A DNA stretch of 64,000 nucleotides from Acetatifactor muris (lineage in GTDB: Bacteria > Bacillota > Clostridia > Lachnospirales > Lachnospiraceae). Positions 27,425 through 36,236 of this stretch are shown here, piece after piece. Location of the stretch: contig JAMPHD010000001.1 of assembly GCA_023663635.1 (NCBI GenBank), forward strand, positions 454,383-518,382, read 5' to 3'. How positions within the stretch are numbered: the first letter of the stretch is position 1; the number at the start of each line of letters is the position of its first letter. The translations under genes were made by a program, and so were the position numbers. The notes beneath the pieces were generated by a model. That model worked only from the letters and a program-made list of their open reading frames with translations. It made no database searches and was not told the origin of the DNA.

Positions 27425-27516
27425 TTGCGAATCGCAAGTCGAAAAAACTGGAATTGTCAATAGTTTCCGACGCAAAAGTCGAAAACTATTGACAATTTTA
27501 TGGTTACAGATATAAC
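27425..27516 (+). promoter_or_regulatory. Palindrome, long hairpin and promoter in the toxin-DUF362 gap
   Basis: The gene-free stretch 27219-27625 contains three features after the toxin promoter: TTGCGAATCGCAA (27425-27437, perfect palindrome), a 20-bp inverted repeat with one mismatch (arms 27452-27471 and 27478-27497, loop GCAAAA), and a promoter TTGACA (27489-27494) with TATAAC (27511-27516) whose -35 box lies in the right arm. The segment 27279-27424 holds no gene or clear signal. Confidence 0.6.
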
Positions 27517-27541
27517 TGTTTCAGTAAAAAACAGGATTTCA

Positions 27542-27570
27542 TTGTGATTTGACCGGTCTTATGCTATAAT
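27542..27570 (+). promoter_or_regulatory. Promoter of the DUF362 gene
   Basis: TTGTGA (27542-27547), a 17-base spacer and a perfect TATAAT (27565-27570) place the start site near 27577. This rules out an earlier in-frame start at 27575 and supports ATG 27626. Confidence 0.6.
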
Positions 27571-27625
27571 TTCAATGTTACTCAATATTACCGGATCATT
27601 TCAGGCAAAGAGGGAGGAAGGTTTC

Positions 27626-28489
27626 ATGGAAAAGGCAAAGGTTTATTTTACCAGGGACATCACGCCGGAGGCGGTGATCAGACTGTACGACGCGTTAGGC
27701 GCAAAACTGCCCGGCAAAGTGGCGGTGAAGGTGCACTCCGGAGAGGTGGGCAATCAGAACTTTATCCGTCCTCCTTTTTGGAAACCCATGATCGACAAGG
27801 TGAGCGGCACTATCGTGGAGTGCAATACGGCCTATGAGGGCAAGCGCAACACCACAAAGGATCATTGGGAGACCATGAAACTTCACGGATGGACGGATGT
27901 GGCCAATGTGGACATCATGGATGAGGACGGAGATCTGGATCTGAAAGTGGACGGCGGAAAGCAGATTCAGGTCAATTATGTGGGAGATCATCTGAGCAAT
28001 TACGATTCCATGTTGGTGCTCACTCATTTCAAGGGACATCCCATGGGCGGTTTCGGCGGCGCGCTGAAAAATATCTCCATCGGTGTGGCCTCCTCCCACG
28101 GCAAGGCCTATATCCACGGCGCGGGCGATGTGGAGAAGATGTGGTCCTCCGAGCAGGACGATTTTCTGGAGGCCATGGCGGATGCCGCGCAGTCCGTGGT
28201 GAGACATTTTGACGGAAAGATGGCATTTATAAGCGCCATGTGCAATATGTCCGTGGACTGCGACTGCTGCGCGGTGGCGGAGGATCCCGAGATGGGAGAT
28301 ATCGGTATGTTGGCGAGCGCAGATCCCATCGCGCTGGATCAGGCTTGTGTGGATCTGGTGTATGCCTCCGATGATGCCGGGAAAGCGCATCTCATTGAGC
28401 GCATGGAGTCGAGACATGGCATCCATATCTTGGAGGCGGCCGCGGAATTGGGTTTTGGCAGCAGACAGTATGAATTGGTGGAAATTTGA
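27626..28489 (+). CDS. DUF362 domain protein
   Basis: This 287-residue protein has the DUF362 pattern: KVAVKVHSGE near the start, THFKGHPMGGFGGALKN in the middle and SADPIALDQACVDLV near the end. A cysteine cluster, CNMSVDCDCC, is typical of the family and may bind an iron-sulphur centre. GGGAGGAAG lies 6 bases before ATG 27626. DUF362 proteins are often linked to ferredoxin domains, but this one has no separate ferredoxin module. Function is unknown. Confidence 0.9.
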   Translation: MEKAKVYFTRDITPEAVIRLYDALGAKLPGKVAVKVHSGEVGNQNFIRPPFWKPMIDKVSGTIVECNTAYEGKRNTTKDHWETMKLHGWTDVANVDIMDEDGDLDLKVDGGKQIQVNYVGDHLSNYDSMLVLTHFKGHPMGGFGGALKNISIGVASSHGKAYIHGAGDVEKMWSSEQDDFLEAMADAAQSVVRHFDGKMAFISAMCNMSVDCDCCAVAEDPEMGDIGMLASADPIALDQACVDLVYASDDAGKAHLIERMESRHGIHILEAAAELGFGSRQYELVEI

Positions 28490-28514
28490 CAAGGCGCGTC
28501 CAAAACGCTATTAT
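28486..28514 (+). promoter_or_regulatory. hisS promoter
   Basis: TTGACA (28486-28491), a 17-base spacer and TATTAT (28509-28514) form a strong promoter whose -35 box overlaps the stop codon of the DUF362 gene. The leader to hisS is about 40 bases, too short for a T-box. Confidence 0.65.
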
Positions 28515-28560
28515 GTTAGAGAATCATTTGGATAAATATGGCGAAAGGTGAGACAAGACG

Positions 28561-29823
28561 ATGGCTTTGAGCAAGAAACCTACAAGGGGCATGAAGGACA
28601 TCCTGCCGCAGGAGATGCAGATCCGCGACTATGTGATCAGTGTGATCAAAGATACCTATGGCAAATTTGGATTTACCTCCATTGAGACTCCCTGTGTGGA
28701 GAATATCGCCAACCTGACCAACAGGCAGGGCGGCGACAATGAGAAACTGATTTTTAAGATCTTAAAACGCGGGGAAAAGTTGGACGTAGAGCATGCCGTG
28801 AGCGAGGACGAGGTGGTGGATTCCGGTCTGCGCTATGATCTGACCGTGCCGTTGGTGCGCTTTTATTCCAACAATGCGGCGGCTCTTCCCACGCCTTTCA
28901 AGGCATTGCAGATGGGAAACGTGTGGAGGGCGGACAATCCCCAGAGGGGAAGATATCGTCAGTTCATGCAATGTGATATCGACATTCTCGGCGAGCCGTC
29001 CAATCTGGCGGAGATCGAGTTGATCCTGGCCACCACCACCACGCTGACGAAACTGGGCTTTCAAAATTTCCAGATCCGCATCAATGACAGACGGATTCTG
29101 AAAGCCATGGCCGCCTATGCCGGATTCCCGGAGGAGAGCTATGACAGTGTGTTCATCACTCTGGATAAGATGGACAAGATCGGCGCGGAGGGCGTGAAAG
29201 CGGAACTGTTGCAGAACGGATTCGGCGAGGCGCAGTGCGACAGATATCTGGAGCTGTTCTCGGAGGTGGAGAGCGCACAGGACGGCACGGCTTGTCTGAC
29301 GGAGCGTTTGGGCGATATTCTGGATGCGGATGTGATGAATTCCTTTCGGGAGATCATCTCCGGCGTACAGGCGACCAAGGCGGAGGGATTTGAGCTTGTA
29401 TTCGACCCCACGCTGGTGCGCGGCATGAGCTATTACACGGGCACCATCTTTGAGGTGGCCATGCCGGAGTTCGGCGGCAGTTGCGGCGGCGGCGGAAGAT
29501 ATGATAAGATGGTGGGCAAATTTACGGGGAAAGATGTTCCGGCCTGTGGATTTTCCATCGGTTTTGAGCGGATCGTACTGCTTTTGTTGGAGAGCGGCTT
29601 TCAGGTTCCCACCCGCCCTGCCAAGGTCGCCTATCTGGTGGAGAAGGGCGTGGCGGGGGAGGAATTGTGCAAAGTGATCGCCCGCGCGCAGGAGGCGAGG
29701 GCAGACGGCGCGCAGGTTCTGGTGGTCCGCATGAACAACAACAAGAAATTCCAGAAAGAGCAGCTTGCGCAGGAAGGCTATGAGAGTTTTGAGGAGTTTT
29801 ATCGGGAGCCGCTGAAAAAGTAG
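28561..29823 (+). CDS. hisS: Histidyl-tRNA synthetase
   Basis: This 420-residue class II synthetase has the motif 1 region, motif 2 GNVWRADNPQRGRYRQFMQ, the histidine-specific LVRGMSYYTGTIFEV segment and motif 3 GFSIGFERIVLLL, followed by an anticodon-binding domain. AAGGTGAG lies upstream of the ATG. It has its own promoter and is followed by aspS, a pairing frequent in Firmicutes. Confidence 0.97.
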   Translation: MALSKKPTRGMKDILPQEMQIRDYVISVIKDTYGKFGFTSIETPCVENIANLTNRQGGDNEKLIFKILKRGEKLDVEHAVSEDEVVDSGLRYDLTVPLVRFYSNNAAALPTPFKALQMGNVWRADNPQRGRYRQFMQCDIDILGEPSNLAEIELILATTTTLTKLGFQNFQIRINDRRILKAMAAYAGFPEESYDSVFITLDKMDKIGAEGVKAELLQNGFGEAQCDRYLELFSEVESAQDGTACLTERLGDILDADVMNSFREIISGVQATKAEGFELVFDPTLVRGMSYYTGTIFEVAMPEFGGSCGGGGRYDKMVGKFTGKDVPACGFSIGFERIVLLLLESGFQVPTRPAKVAYLVEKGVAGEELCKVIARAQEARADGAQVLVVRMNNNKKFQKEQLAQEGYESFEEFYREPLKK

Positions 29824-29946
29824 AGGACGCGAAGGCGGGAGTTGAGAGCCGGGCATAAAAACGCGGACATGGATATAGAGATACAGATACGGAAACACAG
29901 ATATAGAGACACATAGGAAATAAACAGAATCGAGGTTGGATACGAA

Positions 29947-31734
29947 ATGGCTGAATCAATGAAAGGCTTAAAGCGCACCCATCGCTGCGGGGAGCTTGGC
30001 AGGGCAAATGTGGGCGAGACCGTGACCGTTATGGGATGGGTGCAGAAACAGAGAAACAAGGGCGGTATTATTTTTGTGGATCTGCGGGACAGAGCGGGTA
30101 TTTTGCAGGTGATCTTTGAGGAGAGCGACTGCGGCCCGGAGAATTTTGCCAAGGCGGAGCGGCTGCGCAGCGAGTTTGTGGTGGCGGTAACGGGTAAAGT
30201 GACTCTCAGAGAGGGCGCCGTGAACGAAAATCTCTCCACCGGGGAGATCGAGGTGCGCGCGGAGCAGGTGCGCGTTCTTTCCGAGGCGGAGACGCCGCCT
30301 TTCCCGATCGAGGCCGACTCCAAGACCAAGGAGGAACTGCGTCTCAAATACCGCTATCTGGATCTGCGCAGACCGGATCTGCAGCGGAATCTGATCCTTA
30401 GAAGCAGGATCGCCACCACCATCAGAGCTTTTTTGAGCGGAGAGGGGTTCTTGGAGATAGAGACTCCCATATTGAACAAATCCACGCCGGAGGGAGCGAG
30501 GGATTATCTGGTGCCCAGCCGTGTGCATCCGGGCAATTTTTATGCGTTGCCGCAGTCCCCTCAGATCTTCAAACAGCTTCTTATGTGTTCCGGATATGAC
30601 AGATATTTCCAAATCGCGAAATGCTTCCGGGATGAGGATCTGCGCGCGGATCGTCAGCCGGAGTTCACGCAGGTGGATCTGGAGATGTCCTTTGTGGATG
30701 TGGATGATGTGATCGACGCCACGGAGCGCATGGTGGCCGCCGTGTGCAGGGAGGCCATAGGAATGGATGTGCAACTGCCCATTCCCCGTATGACCTGGCA
30801 GGAGGCCATGGACCGTTTCGGATCCGACAAGCCGGACACCCGGTTCGGCATGGAGCTGCAGGATGTGTCCGAGATCGTGAAGGACTGCGGATTCGGAGTG
30901 TTTACTTCGGCGCTGCAGGCGGGCGGCAGTGTGCGGGGCATCAATGCCAAGGGACAGGCTCAGATGCCGAGGAAGAAGATTGACGCGTTGGTGGAGTTTG
31001 CCAAGGGTTACGGCGCAAAGGGACTGGCTTATCTGTCCGTGATGCCGGACGGCACCTACAAGTCCTCTTTCTCCAAATTTATGTCCGAGGAGGAATTGCG
31101 GGCTTTAACGGCTGCCATGAAAGGGGAGCCCGGGGATCTGTTGTTCTTTGCGGCGGACAGATTAAAGATCGTATATTCCGTGTTGGGGGCGTTGCGCTGT
31201 GAGTTGGCTCGCCAGATGGAACTGATCGACAATGACCGGTTTGATTTTCTGTGGGTGACGGAGTTCCCGCAGTTTGAGTGGAGTGACGAGGAAGAGCGGT
31301 ATGTGGCCATGCATCATCCGTTCACCATGCCCATGGAGGAAGATCTTTCCATGTTGGAGTCCGATCCCGGCAGAGTGCGGGCCAAGGCTTACGACATCGT
31401 GCTGAACGGTGTGGAGCTGGGCGGCGGCAGCGTCAGGATCTTTCAGAGCGATGTGCAGGAGCGGATGTTTGAGGCTTTGGGATTTACGAAGGAGAAGGCT
31501 CACGAGCAGTTCGGTTTCCTGTTGGATGCCTTCAAATACGGTGTGCCGCCCCATGCGGGACTGGCCATCGGATTGGACCGTTTTGTGATGCTGCTCACAA
31601 AGGCGGACAATATCAGAGAAGTGATCGCGTTCCCCAAGGTGAAGGATGCGTCCTGCCTGATGTCGGAGGCTCCCGGGACCGTGGATCCCGCGCAGTTGGA
31701 GGAGTTGGGACTGGCGATCACCGCAGAGCAGTGA
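29947..31734 (+). CDS. aspS: Aspartyl-tRNA synthetase
   Basis: This 595-residue bacterial-type enzyme has an N-terminal OB-fold anticodon domain (GWVQKQRNKGGIIFVDLRD), class II motifs including CFRDEDLRADRQPEFTQVD and GLAIGLDRFVML, and the GAD insertion domain in the middle. Length matches bacterial AspRS. The 123-base gap from hisS contains the near-repeats GATATAGAGATACA and GATATAGAGACACA and no terminator, so the two genes may be co-transcribed. Confidence 0.97.
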   Translation: MAESMKGLKRTHRCGELGRANVGETVTVMGWVQKQRNKGGIIFVDLRDRAGILQVIFEESDCGPENFAKAERLRSEFVVAVTGKVTLREGAVNENLSTGEIEVRAEQVRVLSEAETPPFPIEADSKTKEELRLKYRYLDLRRPDLQRNLILRSRIATTIRAFLSGEGFLEIETPILNKSTPEGARDYLVPSRVHPGNFYALPQSPQIFKQLLMCSGYDRYFQIAKCFRDEDLRADRQPEFTQVDLEMSFVDVDDVIDATERMVAAVCREAIGMDVQLPIPRMTWQEAMDRFGSDKPDTRFGMELQDVSEIVKDCGFGVFTSALQAGGSVRGINAKGQAQMPRKKIDALVEFAKGYGAKGLAYLSVMPDGTYKSSFSKFMSEEELRALTAAMKGEPGDLLFFAADRLKIVYSVLGALRCELARQMELIDNDRFDFLWVTEFPQFEWSDEEERYVAMHHPFTMPMEEDLSMLESDPGRVRAKAYDIVLNGVELGGGSVRIFQSDVQERMFEALGFTKEKAHEQFGFLLDAFKYGVPPHAGLAIGLDRFVMLLTKADNIREVIAFPKVKDASCLMSEAPGTVDPAQLEELGLAITAEQ

Positions 31735-31774
31735 AGGTGAGCCGGATACGGACAAGTGTTGTGGAAAAGGCGGT

Positions 31775-32479
31775 ATGACCATGCCGGATGCAGGATACCT
31801 TTTGTCAATCGAGGAATTGGTGGCGGATATGCGCGCAAATGAGACCTGCTCCCTGTGGGAGCAGGTCTTTGCGAAGTTGGACAAAGAGAGGCAAAAGAGA
31901 GCCCGGATGCATCGAACCGCCGCAAAGAGGGCGGGGACGGCCGGGGCGGGACTTTTGCTGCAGTGGGCCATACAGCATTGGCAGACGGATGAGCCGGATC
32001 GCGGACGAGAGATCCGGCTGCTCTCACTCCGGGAGATCTTGGATGGTTTGGGAGATCCCGTTCCCCTGCAGTATGACTACGGGCCCAAGGGCAAACCGTA
32101 TCTGCGGGATATGCCCCTCTTTTTTAATCTGTCCCACTCCGGGGATTATGTGCTGTGCGCTCTGTCCCACAGGGAGATCGGCGCGGACATTCAGCGCTGG
32201 GAGAAATGTAATACGGAGAAACTTGCAGAGCGTTTTTTTCATGAGCGGGAGAGGGAATGTCTGAGGCGGATTCCCGCGAATCGGGAGAGAGAACAATATT
32301 TTTATCGGCTGTGGACGGCCAAGGAAGCCTATGGGAAAATGACGGGAGACGGGATCGCGGCGTCGGTGGGGAGAGATTTCACCGATCCGAATGCCGAGTG
32401 GATGCGGGATTTGGAACTGATGGAATATGATATTCTTCCGGACTATGCCATGGCAGTCTGTACGCATAAGGAGTTGTGA
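31775..32479 (+). CDS. 4'-phosphopantetheinyl transferase, Sfp-type
   Basis: This 234-residue Sfp-like enzyme would transfer phosphopantetheine from CoA to a carrier protein. It has the family segments KGKPYL, FNLSHSGDYV, the metal-binding GADIQRW and WTAKEAYGK. It also keeps the N-terminal half-domain seen in Sfp. No polyketide or peptide synthase gene is in the window. Starts at 31775 or 31781 are both possible. An unusual perfect 12-bp hairpin lies in its first codons (31842-31868). The next ABC gene starts immediately after its stop. Confidence 0.9.
   Translation: MTMPDAGYLLSIEELVADMRANETCSLWEQVFAKLDKERQKRARMHRTAAKRAGTAGAGLLLQWAIQHWQTDEPDRGREIRLLSLREILDGLGDPVPLQYDYGPKGKPYLRDMPLFFNLSHSGDYVLCALSHREIGADIQRWEKCNTEKLAERFFHERERECLRRIPANREREQYFYRLWTAKEAYGKMTGDGIAASVGRDFTDPNAEWMRDLELMEYDILPDYAMAVCTHKEL
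31842..31868 (+). repeat. Perfect 12-bp hairpin inside the Sfp-type gene
   Basis: AGACCTGCTCCC (31842-31853) and GGGAGCAGGTCT (31857-31868) are separated by only TGT and followed by TT. The hairpin lies about 70 bases into the coding sequence, an unusual place for such a stable structure. It could slow translation or act as a late terminator for aspS transcripts. Confidence 0.8.
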
Positions 32480-32480
32480 T

Positions 32481-34313
32481 ATGAAAAGGTTGATGGTTTA
32501 TCTGAAGGACTATAAGAAAGAGGCGGTATTGGCGCCGCTCTTTAAATTGTTGGAGGCCTTTTTCGAGCTCTTTGTGCCCCTGGTGATGGCGGGCATCATC
32601 GACAGAGGCATTGCGGACATACACAACGGAGATCCGAACTACATTGTCAGGATGGGGCTTTGTCTGATCGCGTTGGCGGCGGTGGGGCTTGCGGCCTCGG
32701 TGACGGCGCAGTTTTTTGCGGCGAAGGCGGCGGTGGGATTTTCCGCCAAGCTGCGTCAGGCGCTGTTTGAGCATATTCAGGATCTGGAATTTACGGGCAT
32801 CGACAAGGTGGGCACGACCACCATGATCACTCGCATGACCAGTGACATCAATCAGGTGCAGAACGGGGTAAACATGGTACTGCGGCTGTTCTTGCGCTCA
32901 CCCATCATTGTGTTCGGAGCCATGGTCATGGCCTTCACCATCGATGTGAAGAGCGCGCTGGTGTTCGTGGTGGCGATCCCGCTGTTGGCCGTGGTGGTCA
33001 TGGGCATCACTTTCTTCACGATCCCGCTGTATAAGAAAGTGCAGACCGGATTGGACAGGGTGCTCTCCACCACCAGAGAGAATCTGACAGGAGTGCGTGT
33101 CATCCGGGCTTTCCATCGGGAGGAGCAGGAGGAGGCGCGGTTCCATGAGGAGAACACGGCGCTTTTGCATCTGCAGCAATTCGTGGGCAGGATCAGCGCC
33201 TGTATGAACCCCGTGACTTATGTGATCGTCAACGGGGCCATTGTCGTGTTGGTCTATATCGGGGCGATACAGGTCAACACGGGACGGTTGAGCTGCGGCG
33301 AAGTCGTGGCCATTTTGAACTATATGTCTCAGGTGTTGGTGGAACTGGTCAAGCTGGCCAATCTCATCATCACCATCACAAAGGCTCTGGCCTGCGCGGA
33401 CCGTGTGGCGGCAGTATTGGGGACGCCGGAGGCGGGAACCGGGAGCGTGATGTCGGGTGAGAGCGGGAGCGTGATATCAGGTGAAACCGGAGATGGGATC
33501 AGAGTCGGGACTGGGGACATTGTATTGGGCAGGGGCGATGTTGGGAACGCCGCACCGGATGGGGAGGCGTATCTGGACTTTCATCATGTGTCCCTCACCT
33601 ATGAGGACGCGGGGGCGGAGACCCTGCGGGATATAGACTTTACGGTGAAACGCGGTGAGACCGTGGGGATCATCGGAGGAACCGGATCCGGGAAGACTTC
33701 CCTTGTAAATCTCATTCCCGCGTTTTACCCCGTCACAAAAGGTTGCATTCGTCTGGAGGGCAGGGATCTGAAAGAGATTCCCGCGGAGGAGCTGCGAAAG
33801 CGCGTCGGTGTGGTGCCGCAGAAAGCGGTCCTCTTTCAGGGCACCATTCGCAGCAATCTGTTGTGGGGCAATCCGGACGCCGGGGAAGAGGAGTTGTGGC
33901 AGGCCGTGGACACGGCTCAGGCGAGAGAAGTGGTGGAGGGGAGAGAGGAAAAGTTGGACGCTCCCATCGCCCGCGGCGGACAGAATCTCTCCGGCGGGCA
34001 GAGACAGCGTCTCACCATCGCCAGGGCTCTGGTGCGAAAGCCGGAGATCCTGATCCTGGACGACAGCGCCTCCGCGTTGGACTACGCGACGGATGCCAAG
34101 TTGCGCGCCGCCCTGCGGGAGAGAAAAGGGGATATGACCACCTTTATCGTGTCTCAGAGGGCATCTTCCATTCGACACGCGGACAAGATCATTGTGTTGG
34201 ATGACGGGGAACAGGCGGGTGTGGGAACCCATGAGGAACTGTTGGCGAACTGTACGGTCTATCAGGAGATCTATTACTCACAATATCCTGAGGAGAGGAA
34301 ACGGGAATCATGA
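32481..34313 (+). CDS. ABC exporter half-transporter A, degenerate ATP site
   Basis: This 610-residue fusion of a six-helix transmembrane domain (about residues 1-305) and an ATPase has Walker A GGTGSGKT, signature LSGGQRQRL and Walker B ILILDDSASALD. The residue after the Walker B Asp is Asp instead of the catalytic Glu, as in the degenerate site of heterodimeric exporters. A Gly/Ser-rich linker (about residues 317-360) contains a duplicated 24-bp unit. ATG 32481 follows AAGGAG and immediately follows the transferase stop. It overlaps the next half-transporter by 4 bases. Confidence 0.92.
   Translation: MKRLMVYLKDYKKEAVLAPLFKLLEAFFELFVPLVMAGIIDRGIADIHNGDPNYIVRMGLCLIALAAVGLAASVTAQFFAAKAAVGFSAKLRQALFEHIQDLEFTGIDKVGTTTMITRMTSDINQVQNGVNMVLRLFLRSPIIVFGAMVMAFTIDVKSALVFVVAIPLLAVVVMGITFFTIPLYKKVQTGLDRVLSTTRENLTGVRVIRAFHREEQEEARFHEENTALLHLQQFVGRISACMNPVTYVIVNGAIVVLVYIGAIQVNTGRLSCGEVVAILNYMSQVLVELVKLANLIITITKALACADRVAAVLGTPEAGTGSVMSGESGSVISGETGDGIRVGTGDIVLGRGDVGNAAPDGEAYLDFHHVSLTYEDAGAETLRDIDFTVKRGETVGIIGGTGSGKTSLVNLIPAFYPVTKGCIRLEGRDLKEIPAEELRKRVGVVPQKAVLFQGTIRSNLLWGNPDAGEEELWQAVDTAQAREVVEGREEKLDAPIARGGQNLSGGQRQRLTIARALVRKPEILILDDSASALDYATDAKLRAALRERKGDMTTFIVSQRASSIRHADKIIVLDDGEQAGVGTHEELLANCTVYQEIYYSQYPEERKRES
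33441..33488 (+). repeat. 24-bp tandem duplication in the exporter linker
   Basis: Two 24-bp units (33441-33464 and 33465-33488) share most bases and encode the related segments GSVMSGES and GSVISGET between the membrane and ATPase domains. The frame is preserved because the unit is a multiple of three. Confidence 0.8.
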
Positions 34314-36079
34314 AGGAGACAAATACCAATCCAAAGAACAAGGCAGGTCAGTCTGAGACCGTGAGAAAAGTGCTGCGCTACATCAGGCGGTATTGGCCCA
34401 TGGTGGGCGCCTCTCTGTTGTTGGCGGTCATAGTCGTGGTGCTGACGCTCTATATTCCGATCCTCACGGGAGACGCGGTAGATCTGCTGTTGGGCGTGGG
34501 TCTGGTGGACATGGACGGCATCCTGAAGATCATGTGCAGGATCGGGATTGCCGCCCTGATCACGGCGGTGGCCCAATGGGTGATGAATACCTGCAACAAT
34601 CATATCACCTATCATGTGATCCGGGATATCAGGGAGGATGCTTTTCGCAAGTTGCAGGTGTTGCCCCTGCAGTATATGGACACGCATGCCTACGGTGAGT
34701 TGGTGAGCCGTGTCATTGCCGATGTGGACACTTTCGCGGACGGTCTGCTCATGGGATTTACGCAGCTCTTCACGGGAGTGCTGACCATTTTGGGCACTCT
34801 TGGTTTTATGCTGATGACCAATATTCCCATCACCTTAGTGGTGGTGTGCATCACGCCGGTCTCCTTTCTGGTGGCGCGGTTTATCGCAACGAGAACCTAC
34901 AGCATGTTTAAGGAGCAGTCCGAGATCCGCGGGGAGCAGACTGCTCTGGTGGAGGAGATGGTGGGCAATCTGAAGGTGGTGAAGACCTTCTCCAGAGAGG
35001 AGCAGGTCAAGGCGGAGTTTGCCGAGATCAATGACAGGCTGCAGGGCAGTTCGTTAAAGGCGATCTTTTTCTCCTCCCTCACCAATCCGGCCACCCGATT
35101 TGTCAACAGTCTGGTGTATGCGGGCGTGGGTGTGGCGGGCGCCTTTATCGCCCTTCAAAACGGCATCAGCGTGGGGCGGCTGTCCTGTTTCCTAAGCTAT
35201 GCCAATCAGTACACCAAGCCCTTCAACGAGATATCGGGAGTGGTCACGGAGCTGCAGAACGCCATCGCCTGCGCGGCAAGGATCTTTGATTTGATCGAGG
35301 AAGAGCCCCAGACACCGGAGGCGGATCCGGCGAAGGTGCTTGAGCGCGCGAGGGGAGAGGTAACGCTGCAGAATGTGGCTTTCAGATATGTGCCCGACAG
35401 ACCTCTGATACGGGATTTTAATCTCAACGTGCGGCCCGGACAGAGAGTGGCCATTGTCGGCCCCACGGGCTGCGGCAAGACCACCATCATCAATCTGCTC
35501 ATGCGCTTTTATGATGTGAAGGAGGGCTGCATCCGGGTGGACGGCACGGATATCCGCGAGTACACCAGAGGCAGTCTGCGCACCAACTACGGTATGGTGC
35601 TGCAGGAGACATGGCTGCGCACGGGCACCATCCGCGACAATATCTGCATGGGCAGACCGGAGGCCACGGAGGAGGAAGTGTTGGCGGCGGCCAAGGCGGC
35701 TCACGCGCACAGCTTTATCAAGAGACTGCCCAAAGGCTATGACACGGTGATCACGGAGGACGGCGGGAGCCTGTCTCAGGGGCAGAAACAGCTCTTGTGC
35801 ATTGCCAGGGTGATGCTCTGTCTGCCGCCCATGCTGATCCTGGACGAGGCCACATCCTCCATCGACACCAGAACGGAGTTGAAGATCCAGAATGCTTTTG
35901 CCAAAATGATGGAAGGGCGCACCAGTTTCATTGTGGCGCACAGACTCTCCACCATTCGGGAGGCGGATATCATTCTGGTGATGAGGGACGGCAATATCAT
36001 CGAGCAGGGCGATCACGAGATATTGTTGGCCCGCGGGGGATTTTACGCGCAGCTCTACAACAGCCAGTTTGCGGTGTAG
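34310..36079 (+). CDS. ABC exporter half-transporter B, canonical ATP site
   Basis: This 589-residue membrane-ATPase fusion has six hydrophobic segments in residues 25-310, Walker A GPTGCGKT, signature LSQGQKQL and Walker B LILDEATSSID with the catalytic Glu. It overlaps half-transporter A by the 4-base ATGA. One degenerate and one complete site is the pattern of heterodimeric type IV exporters for drugs, peptides or lipids. Cargo is unknown. Confidence 0.93.
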   Translation: MKETNTNPKNKAGQSETVRKVLRYIRRYWPMVGASLLLAVIVVVLTLYIPILTGDAVDLLLGVGLVDMDGILKIMCRIGIAALITAVAQWVMNTCNNHITYHVIRDIREDAFRKLQVLPLQYMDTHAYGELVSRVIADVDTFADGLLMGFTQLFTGVLTILGTLGFMLMTNIPITLVVVCITPVSFLVARFIATRTYSMFKEQSEIRGEQTALVEEMVGNLKVVKTFSREEQVKAEFAEINDRLQGSSLKAIFFSSLTNPATRFVNSLVYAGVGVAGAFIALQNGISVGRLSCFLSYANQYTKPFNEISGVVTELQNAIACAARIFDLIEEEPQTPEADPAKVLERARGEVTLQNVAFRYVPDRPLIRDFNLNVRPGQRVAIVGPTGCGKTTIINLLMRFYDVKEGCIRVDGTDIREYTRGSLRTNYGMVLQETWLRTGTIRDNICMGRPEATEEEVLAAAKAAHAHSFIKRLPKGYDTVITEDGGSLSQGQKQLLCIARVMLCLPPMLILDEATSSIDTRTELKIQNAFAKMMEGRTSFIVAHRLSTIREADIILVMRDGNIIEQGDHEILLARGGFYAQLYNSQFAV

Positions 36080-36167
36080 CATCCCATTTGGGAATGTTCG
36101 CTTGGAAAATGTTGTGAATAGTCCGCTCCGGAGGTTAAATATTTATGGCTGTAATCCGATAATATTA

Positions 36168-36196
36168 TTGTGATATCGTAGTTGCGATTTTATAGA
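36168..36196 (+). promoter_or_regulatory. Putative promoter of the coiled-coil gene
   Basis: TTGTGA (36168-36173), a 17-base spacer and TATAGA (36191-36196) lie about 40 bases before the ATG at 36237. The interval from the exporter to here has no convincing terminator. Confidence 0.4.
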
Positions 36197-36236
36197 TGTA
36201 TGGATAGAAGTCCGTGGAGTACAGGGAGGTATGACC

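Noticed and set aside
28490..28560. T-box riboswitch before hisS
   Set aside because: The leader is only about 40 bases after a good promoter and has no specifier or antiterminator structure.
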